A stretch of 64,000 nucleotides of DNA from Paractinoplanes toevensis. Its GTDB lineage: Bacteria > Actinomycetota > Actinomycetes > Mycobacteriales > Micromonosporaceae. The position numbers and the translations under genes were made by a program. Below, piece after piece: positions 9,009 through 17,156 of the stretch. The stretch's first letter is position 1, and each line of letters opens with the position of its first letter. Under the pieces are notes generated by a model that saw only the letters and a list, made by a program, of their open reading frames with translations, searched no databases and had not been told where the DNA came from. The stretch is from assembly GCF_018332695.1 (NCBI RefSeq), contig NZ_BOQN01000067.1, positions 100,919 through 164,918 on the forward strand. Reading direction: 5' to 3'.

Positions 9009-10175
9009 ATGACGTCCGCAGTGGCCCGGCTTGCCGCCCGGTCCCGCACCGGGCTGGCCGCCGGCCTGCACCGGGTGCGCGGCGGCCTGATGCTGGCCGT
9101 GCAGGCCGGTGTCGCCGCCGCGCTGGCCTGGTTCGTCGCGCACGACGTGATCGGCCGCCCGATGCCGTTCTTCGCCCCGATCGCCGCCGTGATCACGCTG
9201 GCCTCCTCGGTCGGCCAGCGTGCCCGCCGCACTGCCGAGCTGGTGCTCGGCGTCGCGATCGGCATCGGCATCGGCGACGCGCTGATCCTGCTGATCGGCA
9301 CCGGGCCGTGGCAGATCGGCCTGGTCGTGCTGCTCGCCATCCTGGTCGCCACCGCGGTCGGCGGCGGCACCCCGCTGGTCGTGCAGTCCGCCTCCTCGGC
9401 CGTCCTGGTCGCCACCCTGACCAGCAACACCGGCCTGCCCTGGACCCGCTTCTTCGACGCGCTGGTCGGCGGGGGCGTGGGCCTGGTGGTGATGACCGTG
9501 CTGTTGCCGCTGAACCCGCTCAACGTCGTGAAACGGGCCGCCGACCCGGCGCTGCGGGCACTCGCCGAGGGCCTGCACGAGGTCGCCGCGGGCCTGGCCG
9601 ACCGCGATCCCGAGCAGATCCAGCTGGCGCTGGCCCGGCTGCGCGCCGCCGAGACCGCCTTCGCGGCGTTCGCCACGGCCGGCACCGCGGCCAGTGAGAA
9701 CGTGGCGTTCGCGCCGGCCCGGTGGCGAACCCGGGGCGCCCTGGCCCAGTACGTCGACGGCGCCAAGGAGGTCACCTACGCGCTGCGGAACGTCCGGGTG
9801 CTGATCCGGCGGGTGGGCACCGCGCTCGGCGACGAGGAGAAGCTGCCCGAGGTGCTGGCGACCGCGGTGGGCCTGCTCGGCGACGCCGTCGATCTGCTGC
9901 GGGCGGAGTGGGCCAAGGGCGCCGAGCCGATCGCGGCGCGGGAACGTGCTCTGCGCGCGGTCACCGAGGCCGCCAAGGCGTACGACGAAGGGGTGGGTTT
10001 TTCCGGCGGTGTGGTGGTGGCCCAGATCCGCAGCACCGCCACCGACCTGCTGCGGGCCGCCGGTGTCGACTTCGCCGAGGCGCCGCGTCTGGTCCGCCGT
10101 GCGGCCGGTTGGCACAACCGCCCGCGCGCGAACCGGCGTCCCGGCCGCCGTCCGCCCGCCCCGGGGCACGCCTGA
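9009..10175 (+). CDS. FUSC/aromatic-acid-exporter-like membrane protein
   Basis: 388 residues. The N-terminal about 170 residues hold roughly six hydrophobic segments with a FUSC-type pattern (VIGRPMPFFAPIAAVITL, GQRARRTAELVLGVAIGIGIGD, LPWTRFFDALVGGGVGL), followed by a long helical cytoplasmic region and a basic, Pro/Arg-rich tail. The family includes efflux components and ArAE-type transporters. Substrate unknown. It is divergent from the HD-type gene and followed 29 nt later by the PrsW gene. Confidence 0.8.
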   Translation: MTSAVARLAARSRTGLAAGLHRVRGGLMLAVQAGVAAALAWFVAHDVIGRPMPFFAPIAAVITLASSVGQRARRTAELVLGVAIGIGIGDALILLIGTGPWQIGLVVLLAILVATAVGGGTPLVVQSASSAVLVATLTSNTGLPWTRFFDALVGGGVGLVVMTVLLPLNPLNVVKRAADPALRALAEGLHEVAAGLADRDPEQIQLALARLRAAETAFAAFATAGTAASENVAFAPARWRTRGALAQYVDGAKEVTYALRNVRVLIRRVGTALGDEEKLPEVLATAVGLLGDAVDLLRAEWAKGAEPIAARERALRAVTEAAKAYDEGVGFSGGVVVAQIRSTATDLLRAAGVDFAEAPRLVRRAAGWHNRPRANRRPGRRPPAPGHA

Positions 10176-10191
10176 ACCCGCTCGGGGTGAC

Positions 10192-10197
10192 TACGCT
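10192..10197 (+). promoter_or_regulatory. Putative leaderless -10 box (PrsW-like)
   Basis: TACGCT, 7 nt before the ATG at 10205. Confidence 0.5.
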
Positions 10198-10204
10198 GGC
10201 TGTC

Positions 10205-11725
10205 ATGGCCGACGTTTCGCCGGGCGGGCCGCCGCCCGACCCCTACGCCGTGGCATACGCGTCACCGCCCACGCCCGACGTAACGCCGGCCGGAGCCGGT
10301 CTGCCGGCCGCCGCCGGTCGCAAGACCGGTTGGCGGCGCTGGCTGCCGATGGCCATCGTGATCAGCGGCCTCGGGCTGGCCGCCATCGCGATGCTGCTGT
10401 TCCTCGGCGTCGACATCGGCATCGTCGGCCTCACCGTCGGCCTGATCGCCGCGATGCTGCCGGTGCCGCTGCTGGTGGCCAGCTTCATGTGGCTCGACCG
10501 CTACGAGCCCGAGCCGGTGCGCTTCCTGGCGTTCTGCTTCGTGTGGGGAGCCGCGGTCGCCACCGGTGTCGCGCTGGTGGTCAACACCGCCGCCTCGGTC
10601 TGGTTCGACCGCTGGGGGCTGCCGGACGCCCTGGTCGCGGTGCTGGTGGCGCCGTTCATCGAGGAGTCGATGAAGGCCGCGGGCCCGATCCTGCTGAGCT
10701 GGCGGCGGCGCAGCGAGTGGTCCGGCATCACCGACGGCATCGTCTACTGCGGCATGTCGGCGATCGGCTTCGCCATGGTGGAGAACATCCTCTACCTCGG
10801 CAAACACGGCTACGCCACCGGCGTCGAGGAGTACGGCCCGGCCACCGGCCTGCAAAATCTCTTCCTGATCTTCATCGTGCGCATCCTGTTCACCGGCTTC
10901 GCGCACCCGCTCTTCACCTCGATGACCGGCATCGGCCTGGGCATCGCCACCCGCTCCGGCGACCGCCGGGTCCGCTGGCTCGCGCCGGTCGCCGGGCTGC
11001 TGCTGGCGATGATCCTGCACGGCACGTTCAACCTGCTGCCGACGCTCTCGGTGAGCTTCTCCCAACCCCTGATCATGCTGTACGGCTACCTGGGCTTCAT
11101 GGTGCCGTTCTTCTTCGCCGTGGTCGGTTTCGCGATCGCGCTGCGCTCCTGGGAGGGCCGGCTGACCGAGCGGGTCCTGCCGCTCTATGTGCGCAGTGGC
11201 TGGTTCTCGCCGCCCGAGGTGGCGGCGCTGGGCAGCCTGGGCCGGCGGCACTCGGCCCGGCAGTGGGCCAAGCGGGTGGCCGGCCCGGCCGGGGCCAAGG
11301 CGATGCGCGACTTCCAGTTCGCCGCGACCCAGCTGGCCCTGCTCCGCGACGGCATGCAGCGCGGCCTGCACGCGCGGCCGCTGGAGCAGCAGGTCGACCT
11401 GACCGAGGAGCACCGTCTGCTGGTCGACCTGCAGGGTTACCGCACGGCGTTCAACGGGAAGGACCCGACGGCTCCGCAGGCCTTCTGGGACGGCGTCAAC
11501 TACCAGCTGCTGTTCCCGGACGGCGTGGCCCGGACGGTCGCGGCACCGGAGAGCCCGGTGGTGCCGGTCCCGATCCGGCTGGCCCCGGCCTACCACCCGT
11601 ACGGCGGCGGTTATCCCCAGCCGTTCTCGGCGCCGCCGGCCTACCCGCCGGGTTACGGCACGTGGGGGAACGGGCCTTCGGCCTACGGGGGCGGATATCC
11701 CGCTCCGCCGCCCCGCCAGAACTGA
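10205..11725 (+). CDS. PrsW-family intramembrane metalloprotease
   Basis: 506 residues, multi-pass membrane protein. It carries the PrsW signature set: FIEESMK (Glu153, Glu154), FAMVENILYL (Glu193), FTGFAHPLFTSMTG (His234) and LHGTFN (His272), which together form the predicted metal and catalytic site inside the membrane. PrsW in Bacillus does site-1 cleavage of an anti-sigma factor; here the substrate is unknown, and no anti-sigma factor gene is adjacent. The N-terminus and the last about 50 residues are Pro/Gly/Tyr-rich and probably disordered. A C-terminal soluble region (about 320-450) is extra compared with the minimal family. Confidence 0.88.
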   Translation: MADVSPGGPPPDPYAVAYASPPTPDVTPAGAGLPAAAGRKTGWRRWLPMAIVISGLGLAAIAMLLFLGVDIGIVGLTVGLIAAMLPVPLLVASFMWLDRYEPEPVRFLAFCFVWGAAVATGVALVVNTAASVWFDRWGLPDALVAVLVAPFIEESMKAAGPILLSWRRRSEWSGITDGIVYCGMSAIGFAMVENILYLGKHGYATGVEEYGPATGLQNLFLIFIVRILFTGFAHPLFTSMTGIGLGIATRSGDRRVRWLAPVAGLLLAMILHGTFNLLPTLSVSFSQPLIMLYGYLGFMVPFFFAVVGFAIALRSWEGRLTERVLPLYVRSGWFSPPEVAALGSLGRRHSARQWAKRVAGPAGAKAMRDFQFAATQLALLRDGMQRGLHARPLEQQVDLTEEHRLLVDLQGYRTAFNGKDPTAPQAFWDGVNYQLLFPDGVARTVAAPESPVVPVPIRLAPAYHPYGGGYPQPFSAPPAYPPGYGTWGNGPSAYGGGYPAPPPRQN

Positions 11726-11737
11726 TCCGGGGCGGTC

Positions 11738-12076
11738 TCAGAGGTAGAGGCCGGTGCCGTCCGGCTCGACCCGGCTCGCGGCCACCGCGTGTACGTCCCG
11801 CTCGCGCAGCAGGACGTATTCGCGGCCGTGCAGTTCCACCTCGGAACGCTCCTCCGGGTCGAACAGGACCCGGTCGCCGACCACTATCGACCGCACGTTG
11901 GGGCCGATGCCCACCGCGGTCGCCCAGGACAGCCGCCGGCCGACGGACGCGGTCGCCGGGATGACGATGCCGGACACGGATCGCCTCTCGCCCTCGGCGC
12001 CGTCCTGGCGAACCAGCACGCGATCATGCAACATCCGGATCGGCAGTCCGGCCTCGGTACGGGTGTCCGTGCTCAC
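11738..12076 (-). CDS. GroES-like co-chaperonin family protein
   Basis: 112 residues from GTG at 12076, chosen because TACCGT lies 8 nt upstream. Cpn10 pattern: LPIRMLHDRVLVRQD, SGIVIPATA, VGDRVLFDPEERSEVELHGREYVLLRERDVHAV. Actinobacteria commonly carry such a divergent, non-operonic GroES-like protein besides the groESL copy; there is no groEL next to it. The tail VEPDGTGLYL is typical of this subgroup. Whether it still caps a chaperonin is not known. It is divergent from the AI-2E-family gene. Confidence 0.8.
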   Translation of the reverse strand: MSTDTRTEAGLPIRMLHDRVLVRQDGAEGERRSVSGIVIPATASVGRRLSWATAVGIGPNVRSIVVGDRVLFDPEERSEVELHGREYVLLRERDVHAVAASRVEPDGTGLYL

Positions 12077-12084
12077 GATTGCAG

Positions 12085-12090
12085 ACGGTA
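12085..12090 (-). promoter_or_regulatory. Putative leaderless -10 box (GroES-like)
   Basis: TACCGT on the minus strand, 8 nt before the GTG at 12076. Confidence 0.45.
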
Positions 12091-12172
12091 CGCCGGTGAT
12101 CCGAGACCCTTGCGCGCCGGTCCGGATGGTTTTGCCCGTGGTGCCGGAGGGGTCTGAGGGGCACTCGACCAT

Positions 12173-12178
12173 TACGGT
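12173..12178 (+). promoter_or_regulatory. Putative leaderless -10 box (AI-2E-family protein)
   Basis: TACGGT, 9 nt before the GTG at 12188. Confidence 0.4.
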
Positions 12179-12187
12179 GGTTACCGC

Positions 12188-13501
12188 GTGCCGCGATGGT
12201 GCCGTTACCGCGAGGGGGTTGGCCGGTTGAGCCGCTTGCAGCGTGTCCGGGACAACTTGCGCAAGGCCTACGACTCGGGTCGGGAGTCGGTGCGCTCGGC
12301 CAGGACCGACGAGGTGGCAGCGGAGGGACCAAGCATCGACGACGACTACGAGCCGCCGCCGCGCGAGCCCGAGCTGGTGCACGATTCGACGAACAGCCGG
12401 GACGACGCGGAGGTGCCGCATTCGCTGCGCCTGGCCGCCGCCTGGAGCTGGCGGCTGATCGTGGTGGGGGTGGTCGGCTGGGCGCTGCTGCACTTCGTCG
12501 CGATCGTCAGCATCGTGGTGGTCCCGCTGGCCATCGCCCTGCTGCTGTCGGCGTTGCTGGCCCCGGCGGTGGGCTGGCTGCTGCGGTTGCGGCTGCCCCG
12601 ATCGCTGGCCACGTTCCTGGTGCTGATCTGCGGCATCGGTGCGGTGGCCGGCACCCTGACGCTGGTGATCAGCCAGTTCGTGGACGGTGTGGGCGAGCTG
12701 ACGCAGAAAGCCAGCGATGGTGTGCGGCAGATCCAGAACTGGGCCCGCACGGGTCCGCTGCACCTCTCCGACGACCAGGTCAACAAGGCGATCGATCAGG
12801 GTCAGCAGTGGGTCAACGAGCACACCTCGCAGCTGACCTCGACGGGCATCGCCACCGCGGCGACCCTGTTCGAAGTGGTCGCCGGGATGCTGCTGGTGCT
12901 GTTCTCGACCTTCTTCTTCCTGCGCGACGGCCGGAAGATCTGGCGCTTCATCGTGCGGCTGTTCCCGCTGAACGCGCGCTGGTCGCTGGCCGACGCGGGG
13001 GACGCGTCCTGGGTGACGCTGAGCGCCTACGTGCGGGCCACCGTGCTGGTGGCGTTCATCGACGCGCTCGGCGTCGGCATCGCCCTGGTGATCCTCAAGG
13101 TGCCGTTCCCGTTCCCGCTGGCCGCGCTGGTGTTCCTGGGAGCGTTCATCCCGATCGTCGGCGCGAGCGTGTCGGGTGCGGTGGCGGTGCTGGTCGCGCT
13201 GGTCGATCAGGGCTGGGTGATCTCGCTGGTGGTGCTCGGCGCGGTGATCCTGGTGCAGCAGGTGGAGGGCCACCTGCTCCAGCCACTGATCATGGGCCGC
13301 GCGGTGGCCATCCACCCGCTCGTGGTGATCATCGGAATCGCCTGCGGTGCCACCCTGGCCGGCATCATCGGAGCCCTGGTGGCGGTGCCGCTGATCGCGG
13401 TGCTCAACACCGGCATCCGGCGGCTGTCCCGAACCCGTCCCGAGGTGCCGCCGACCGCGGTCGTAGTAGGAGGCGGGACCCGAACGGATCCCGCCTCCTG
13501 A
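12188..13501 (+). CDS. AI-2E family transporter (TqsA/PerM-type membrane protein)
   Basis: 437 residues. After a charged cytoplasmic N-terminus of about 90 residues come paired hydrophobic segments (LIVVGVVGWALLHFVAIVSI and following), a soluble loop rich in Gln/Asn (about 170-215), and the conserved C-terminal block with LGAFIPIVGASVSG, VQQVEGHLLQPLIMGRAVAIHPLVVI and the final LVAVPLIAVLNT. This is the AI-2E_transport pattern; members range from autoinducer exporters to sodium/proton antiporters, so the substrate cannot be named. GTG at 12188 fits the -10 spacing; TTG at 12227 is an alternative. Confidence 0.85.
   Translation: MPRWCRYREGVGRLSRLQRVRDNLRKAYDSGRESVRSARTDEVAAEGPSIDDDYEPPPREPELVHDSTNSRDDAEVPHSLRLAAAWSWRLIVVGVVGWALLHFVAIVSIVVVPLAIALLLSALLAPAVGWLLRLRLPRSLATFLVLICGIGAVAGTLTLVISQFVDGVGELTQKASDGVRQIQNWARTGPLHLSDDQVNKAIDQGQQWVNEHTSQLTSTGIATAATLFEVVAGMLLVLFSTFFFLRDGRKIWRFIVRLFPLNARWSLADAGDASWVTLSAYVRATVLVAFIDALGVGIALVILKVPFPFPLAALVFLGAFIPIVGASVSGAVAVLVALVDQGWVISLVVLGAVILVQQVEGHLLQPLIMGRAVAIHPLVVIIGIACGATLAGIIGALVAVPLIAVLNTGIRRLSRTRPEVPPTAVVVGGGTRTDPAS
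13468..13499. terminator. Bidirectional hairpin terminator
   Basis: Arms 13468-13478 and 13489-13499 are perfectly complementary (11 bp, loop of 10). The hairpin overlaps the end of the AI-2E-family gene and sits between two convergent genes. Confidence 0.65.
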
Positions 13502-13519
13502 ACTGCAACAGAGCGTGGG

Positions 13520-13849
13520 TCAGGCGGCGGCCACGCTGAGCGCGACCTCGTTGACGCCACGGGTGACGTCGACCGTCAGCTCACCGTTGCCGGCCCGGCT
13601 CAGCGCCCGCAGGGTCCACGAACCCGGCGCGGCGAAGAAGCGGAACACGCCCTCGGGCGAGGTGACGACCTCGGCGGTGAACTCGCCGGACGAGTCGAGC
13701 AGGCGCACGTACGCGCCCCCGACCGCCTCGCCGTCGGCGGTGTTCACGAAGCCGGTGATGACGGTTTCCTTCTCCAGGTCGACGCTCGCGGGGAGGGGCG
13801 CCGACTGGTCGGGGGCGGCGCAACCGGCCGCGATGTTCGGAGACGTCAT
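13520..13849 (-). CDS. DUF1416 domain-containing protein
   Basis: 109 residues. The central part ITGFVNTADGEAVGGAYVRLLDSSGEFTAEVVTSPEGVFRFFAAPGSWTLRAL is a transthyretin-like beta-sandwich pattern typical of DUF1416, an actinobacterial family almost always found next to an SseA-type sulfurtransferase. Its ATG lies 2 nt after the sseA stop, so the two genes form one transcription unit. It has a CAAP segment near the N-terminus. Function unknown; a role in sulfur transfer is inferred from context only. Confidence 0.85.
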   Translation of the reverse strand: MTSPNIAAGCAAPDQSAPLPASVDLEKETVITGFVNTADGEAVGGAYVRLLDSSGEFTAEVVTSPEGVFRFFAAPGSWTLRALSRAGNGELTVDVTRGVNEVALSVAAA

Positions 13850-13851
13850 GG

Positions 13852-14700
13852 TCACGCCTTTCCGGGCTCGTCGCCGAGCGCGATCGGCACGCCGATGAGC
13901 GAGCCGTACTCGGTCCACGAACCGTCGTAGTTCTTCACGTTCTGCTGGCCGAGCAGCTCCTTGAGCACGAACCAGGTGTGCGAGGAGCGCTCGCCGATCC
14001 GGCAGTACGCGATGGTGTCCTTGCTGCCGTCCAGGCCGGCCTCGCCGTAGATCTTGCCGAGCTCGTCGTCCGACTTGAACGTGCCGTCCTCGTTGGCCGC
14101 CTTGCTCCACGGCACGCTGATCGCCGTGGGGATGTGGCCGGCCCGCTGCGACTGCTCCTGCGGCAGGTGCGCCGGGGCGAGCAGGCGACCCGCGAACTCG
14201 TCGGGGCTGCGCACGTCGACCAGGTTCTTCACGCCGATGGCCTGCACGACCTCGTCGCGGAAGGCGCGGATCGACAGGTCGGGCGCGGAGGCCGTGTAGC
14301 TGGTCTTGGCCCGGCTCGGCACGTCCTTCGAGTACGGACGGGCGTCGAGCTCCCACTTCTTGCGGCCGCCGTCGAGCAGCACGACGTCGCGGTGGCCGTA
14401 GAGCTTGAAGTACCAGTACGCGTACGCGGCGAACCAGTTGTTGTTGCCGCCGTAGAGCACGACCTTGTCGTCGTTGCCGATGCCGCGCTCACTCAGGAGC
14501 GCGGAGAACTGCTCCTGGTTGACGAAGTCCCGCCGGACCGGGTCCTGCAGGTCCTGCTTCCAGTCGATCTTGACGGCGCCCGGGATGTGGCCGCCGTCGT
14601 AGGCGGTGGTGTCCTCGTCGACCTCGACGAAGACGACGCCCGGAGCGTCGAGGTTCTTCTCGGCCCAGTCGGCCGAAACGAGTGCGGTGTCGCGACTCAT
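13852..14700 (-). CDS. sseA: Thiosulfate sulfurtransferase (tandem rhodanese)
   Basis: 282 residues with two rhodanese domains. The N-terminal domain has the usual YDGGHIPGAVKIDW and LYGGNNNWFAAYAYWYFKLYGH but no catalytic Cys. The C-terminal domain has NLVDVRSPDEFAG, AGHIPTAISVPW and the active loop CRIGER with Cys233, which would carry the persulfide. Transfers sulfane sulfur from thiosulfate (or mercaptopyruvate) to thiol acceptors. An AAGGGAG Shine-Dalgarno precedes the ATG and sits in the loop of a small hairpin. The gene is preceded by a Cys-rich leader peptide (14868-14945) and followed by DUF1416. Confidence 0.9.
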   Translation of the reverse strand: MSRDTALVSADWAEKNLDAPGVVFVEVDEDTTAYDGGHIPGAVKIDWKQDLQDPVRRDFVNQEQFSALLSERGIGNDDKVVLYGGNNNWFAAYAYWYFKLYGHRDVVLLDGGRKKWELDARPYSKDVPSRAKTSYTASAPDLSIRAFRDEVVQAIGVKNLVDVRSPDEFAGRLLAPAHLPQEQSQRAGHIPTAISVPWSKAANEDGTFKSDDELGKIYGEAGLDGSKDTIAYCRIGERSSHTWFVLKELLGQQNVKNYDGSWTEYGSLIGVPIALGDEPGKA

Positions 14701-14704
14701 CGGT

Positions 14705-14719
14705 TCACTCCCTTGGTGA
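14705..14719 (-). promoter_or_regulatory. Small hairpin presenting the sseA ribosome binding site
   Basis: TCAC (14705-14708) and GTGA (14716-14719) can pair around a 7-nt loop holding the Shine-Dalgarno of sseA. The stem is only 4 bp; a regulatory role with the upstream leader peptide is speculative. Confidence 0.25.
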
Positions 14720-14763
14720 GGTGAGAGATGGGGGAGAGTCAGCGCACAGGGATTTGGTCGCAC

Positions 14764-14773
14764 CCCGCGCGGG
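14764..14773. repeat. GC-only palindrome in the sseA leader
   Basis: A 10-bp perfect palindrome made only of G and C lies between the leader-peptide ORF and sseA. It could be part of an attenuator stem, but I do not see a terminator-style T run. Confidence 0.3.
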
Positions 14774-14867
14774 ACCCATTACTGGTTGGGATCTCGGGCT
14801 GTGCGACGGCGCCACTGCCGGCCGTTCAGGAGATTCGAGCTAGAAAATGCTCAGCACAGTGGCCCCG

Positions 14868-14945
14868 TCAGATGACAGGGCGACACAGGCACGCGGCCAC
14901 GCGACACAGGTCGATCGCGCGCCTTTTCGTGAGCAAGAGGCTCAT
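14868..14945 (-). CDS. Cys-rich leader peptide upstream of sseA
   Basis: A 25-residue ORF, too short for ordinary gene finding: MSLLLTKRRAI then DLCRVAACLCRPVI. It begins with ATG 8 nt after a TAGGGT hexamer, so it looks leaderless, and ends 167 nt before sseA. The RAxDLCRVAxCLCRP ending with three Cys codons matches the class of actinobacterial leader peptides found before sulfur-metabolism genes; in Mycobacterium smegmatis, leaderless polycysteine ORFs act as cysteine-responsive attenuators. Inferred role: ribosome stalling at Cys codons when cysteine is scarce controls expression of sseA-DUF1416. Confidence 0.75.
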   Translation of the reverse strand: MSLLLTKRRAIDLCRVAACLCRPVI

Positions 14946-14953
14946 AGAAATGG

Positions 14954-14959
14954 ACCCTA
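14954..14959 (-). promoter_or_regulatory. -10 box of the sseA leader transcript
   Basis: TAGGGT on the minus strand, 8 nt before the leader-peptide ATG. The promoter lies in the 70-nt gap after the LmeA-like gene, so sseA has its own transcription start. Confidence 0.5.
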
Positions 14960-15015
14960 CCAGCGGTTCCAGACCGCGGAACAGCCTCGACCACCATCCG
15001 GGATCGAGTCGGGGG

Positions 15016-15810
15016 TCACAGGCCACTCGAGTTGAGCGGAACGTCGGTCGCGCCGGCCGTGACCCGCAGGCCCTCATCGGTCGCTTCGACGTTCTGAACG
15101 GTGAGTTTGAGCGGCAGCGCCGGAACTCGAAGATCAAAGGCCAACTTATTGACGTACGAGTTGACGAGGCCCTTGACGATCGGGTTGTCCGGCAGACCCT
15201 CGGCCGACACATTGCTGAAACGCACCTGAACCACGTTCCCGTTCTTGACGGTCAGCTGCGCGGTGCCGGTGACGTTGACCGTCTGGCCGAGCACCTGAAC
15301 CGGCGCCGAGCCGGTCAGCTTGCCGTCCTTGGCGGCCAGCTTCACACCCGGCTGCCCGACCAGCTCGACGAGTTGCGCGTAGTCGACCAGGCCGACGCCG
15401 GTGACCGTGCCCGCCACGATGTCGCCGGTGCCGGAGCGGATCGTCTCCAGCGGCGCGACCACGTCCTTCGCCCGTACGTCCAGAAGCTTCATCTTGATCG
15501 TGCGGTTGTTCCCGGCCGGGCCGGCGAAGTTGGCCAGCTCGATCTTGATTTCGTCGTACCGGCCCCGGGCCACCTGGGTGATGAACGGGAAGCCCTCGAT
15601 CGTGACGGCCGGTTTCTCACTGGTCGCCTTCTGATTGGTGACCTGCTCGGCCACCTTGTCGCTGATCATCCGCTCGGCGTAGGAGCGCCCCACCCGGTCG
15701 GCCACGAAGGCCGCGCCCAGCACGAGTAGCAACAGCACGATGAACGTGATCAACAGGCGTCGTCCCCACCGTCGCCGCGGCCGGACCTGCTCGCCGTATA
15801 CCTCGCCCAC
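15016..15810 (-). CDS. LmeA-family (DUF2993) phospholipid-binding protein
   Basis: 264 residues. A short basic cytoplasmic N-terminus, one transmembrane or signal-anchor span (about 18-38), then an extracytoplasmic DUF2993 domain with the family motif VTIEGFPFITQVARGRYDEI and alternating beta strands. LmeA in mycobacteria binds phospholipid and helps mature lipomannan; here membrane lipid binding is inferred from the family. GTG start at 15810 is supported by GGGAGG a few bases upstream. Confidence 0.85.
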   Translation of the reverse strand: MGEVYGEQVRPRRRWGRRLLITFIVLLLLVLGAAFVADRVGRSYAERMISDKVAEQVTNQKATSEKPAVTIEGFPFITQVARGRYDEIKIELANFAGPAGNNRTIKMKLLDVRAKDVVAPLETIRSGTGDIVAGTVTGVGLVDYAQLVELVGQPGVKLAAKDGKLTGSAPVQVLGQTVNVTGTAQLTVKNGNVVQVRFSNVSAEGLPDNPIVKGLVNSYVNKLAFDLRVPALPLKLTVQNVEATDEGLRVTAGATDVPLNSSGL

Positions 15811-15874
15811 CGGGCCTCCCGACCATCGACTGTGGTGGACCGTACATGCCCGGTTCTACCGGCCGCCGAAACAG

Positions 15875-16876
15875 CTATTGGAGATACCAGTGTGCGATGG
15901 CGTAGGCGGCCGGGGCGGCCAGCGCGAACGCACCCAGCGGGCCCTGCATGTGCCGGGCCACCCAGAACGTCGGCGCGTCCCCGGCCAGCCGCCGGCCCGC
16001 CTCACCGAAGTTCACCGCCAGGTCGACCAGGTTGGCGATCACCGCGGCGATCAGGCCGGCCACCGCGCCCTTCGCCGGCGTGAACGGCAGCACCAGCACG
16101 CTGCCCAGCGCCGCCGACGCGAGCGTGCCCAGCATGGAGCCCAGCACCACGCCGGTCGCGCCGCGCGGCACCTGAGCGGCGATCCGCGGCTTCGGGAAAA
16201 CTGCGTCGGTGGCCCGGGCGACCAGCAACGCCACGCCCGCGCCCGCGGCGCAGACCACGATCGTCTGCGTGCCCAGCGACTGCCGGGTCATGATCACCGG
16301 GATCGCGTACGCCACCACACCGAGCACGATCCACAGCGTCGTCCGCCAGGAATCGGTGACCCGTTTACGGTCCTCGGCCCGGAACAACTGCCCGACCACC
16401 GCCGCCACGAAGCCGCCCAGCGCGATCAGGAACAGCGGGAACAGCCCCGGCGGCTCCCGGGTCACCGCGAAGTAGTCGGCCACCAGCGCCACCACCGCGC
16501 AGACCGCGGCGGTCGCCCCCGCCGCCGGCGGATGCAACGCCATGATCCAGGCGAGCAGGTAGAGCAACTGCACACCGAAGAGGACGATCGCGTACGGCAG
16601 TCGGTAGTCGGGTGCGGAGGTCTGCGCACCCAGCGCGAGACCGAGGCCGAGCAGCCCGGCGAAGCCCGCGATGGCCAGCGACAACTGCCGCCGGACCGGG
16701 ACGACCTGGATCTCCTCGAACTCCTCCTCGTCCTCCGCGTCCGGATCGGTGGCGGGCGTGTCGGCGTCCGGCATCGCACCGTAAAAACCGGTTGGTGGTC
16801 GACCCGGGCCCGAACGCGCGATCTCGCGCGAGGCGTCGGGTTCCCAGGGATCTTCCTGCGGCACGGTGGGGAACAC
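15875..16876 (-). CDS. Multi-pass membrane protein of unknown function
   Basis: 333 residues from GTG at 16876. A cytoplasmic N-terminus of about 60 residues ends in an acidic run (DAEDEEEFEE); about eight to ten hydrophobic segments follow (LSLAIAGFAGLLGLGLALGA, ALGGFVAAVVGQLF, LWIVLGVVAYAIPVIM and more) with the hydrophilic segment NFGEAGRRLAGDAPTFWVARHMQGP near the end. I do not recognise a functional motif. It looks like a conserved actinobacterial integral membrane protein; position beside glnR is the only functional hint. No clear leaderless -10 was found. Confidence 0.7.
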   Translation of the reverse strand: MFPTVPQEDPWEPDASREIARSGPGRPPTGFYGAMPDADTPATDPDAEDEEEFEEIQVVPVRRQLSLAIAGFAGLLGLGLALGAQTSAPDYRLPYAIVLFGVQLLYLLAWIMALHPPAAGATAAVCAVVALVADYFAVTREPPGLFPLFLIALGGFVAAVVGQLFRAEDRKRVTDSWRTTLWIVLGVVAYAIPVIMTRQSLGTQTIVVCAAGAGVALLVARATDAVFPKPRIAAQVPRGATGVVLGSMLGTLASAALGSVLVLPFTPAKGAVAGLIAAVIANLVDLAVNFGEAGRRLAGDAPTFWVARHMQGPLGAFALAAPAAYAIAHWYLQ

Positions 16877-17020
16877 GCCTGCGATGGTGCCAGACCCGGG
16901 TGCGGTTCGGTCAGGCGCGCTGGGCGGTCCGCTCGGGTAAAAGGCTGGTTACGAATCGGCCGTTCGGCCACCTTACGAGCGTTTACTACATCACTTGCAC
17001 ACACGATGAGGGCGCTCAAC

Positions 17021-17032
17021 CCGATGCATCGG
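17021..17032. promoter_or_regulatory. 12-bp palindrome upstream of glnR
   Basis: CCGATGCATCGG is perfectly symmetric. It lies about 125 bp before the glnR start, in the 280-bp gap after the divergent membrane-protein gene. It may be an operator for either gene; no binding protein can be assigned. Confidence 0.35.
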
Positions 17033-17058
17033 TTAAGGTAACGCCAGCCCACCCGTCG

Positions 17059-17074
17059 GTGACGCCGGGGAAAC
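17059..17074 (+). promoter_or_regulatory. Candidate GlnR binding site
   Basis: GTGAC-N6-GAAAC matches the published actinobacterial GlnR site pattern gTnAC-n6-GaAAC. Only one of the two sites of a full GlnR box is evident. It lies 83 bp before the glnR GTG and suggests autoregulation. Confidence 0.45.
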
Positions 17075-17156
17075 AGTCCTCCGGGAGCGGTCCGTTCACA
17101 TCGGCCGCAGACCGGGTCACCCGAGCGGCGATTGCGCCGCAAGGACGGAGGTGAGT

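Noticed and set aside
14701..15015. SAM or cobalamin riboswitch upstream of sseA
   Set aside because: No core motif of a known sulfur-related riboswitch was visible, while the Cys-codon leader peptide explains the region better.
14728..15729. 333-codon plus-strand frame over the sseA leader and the LmeA-like gene
   Set aside because: It is antisense to the Cys leader and to a recognisable DUF2993 protein, with shadow-like composition.
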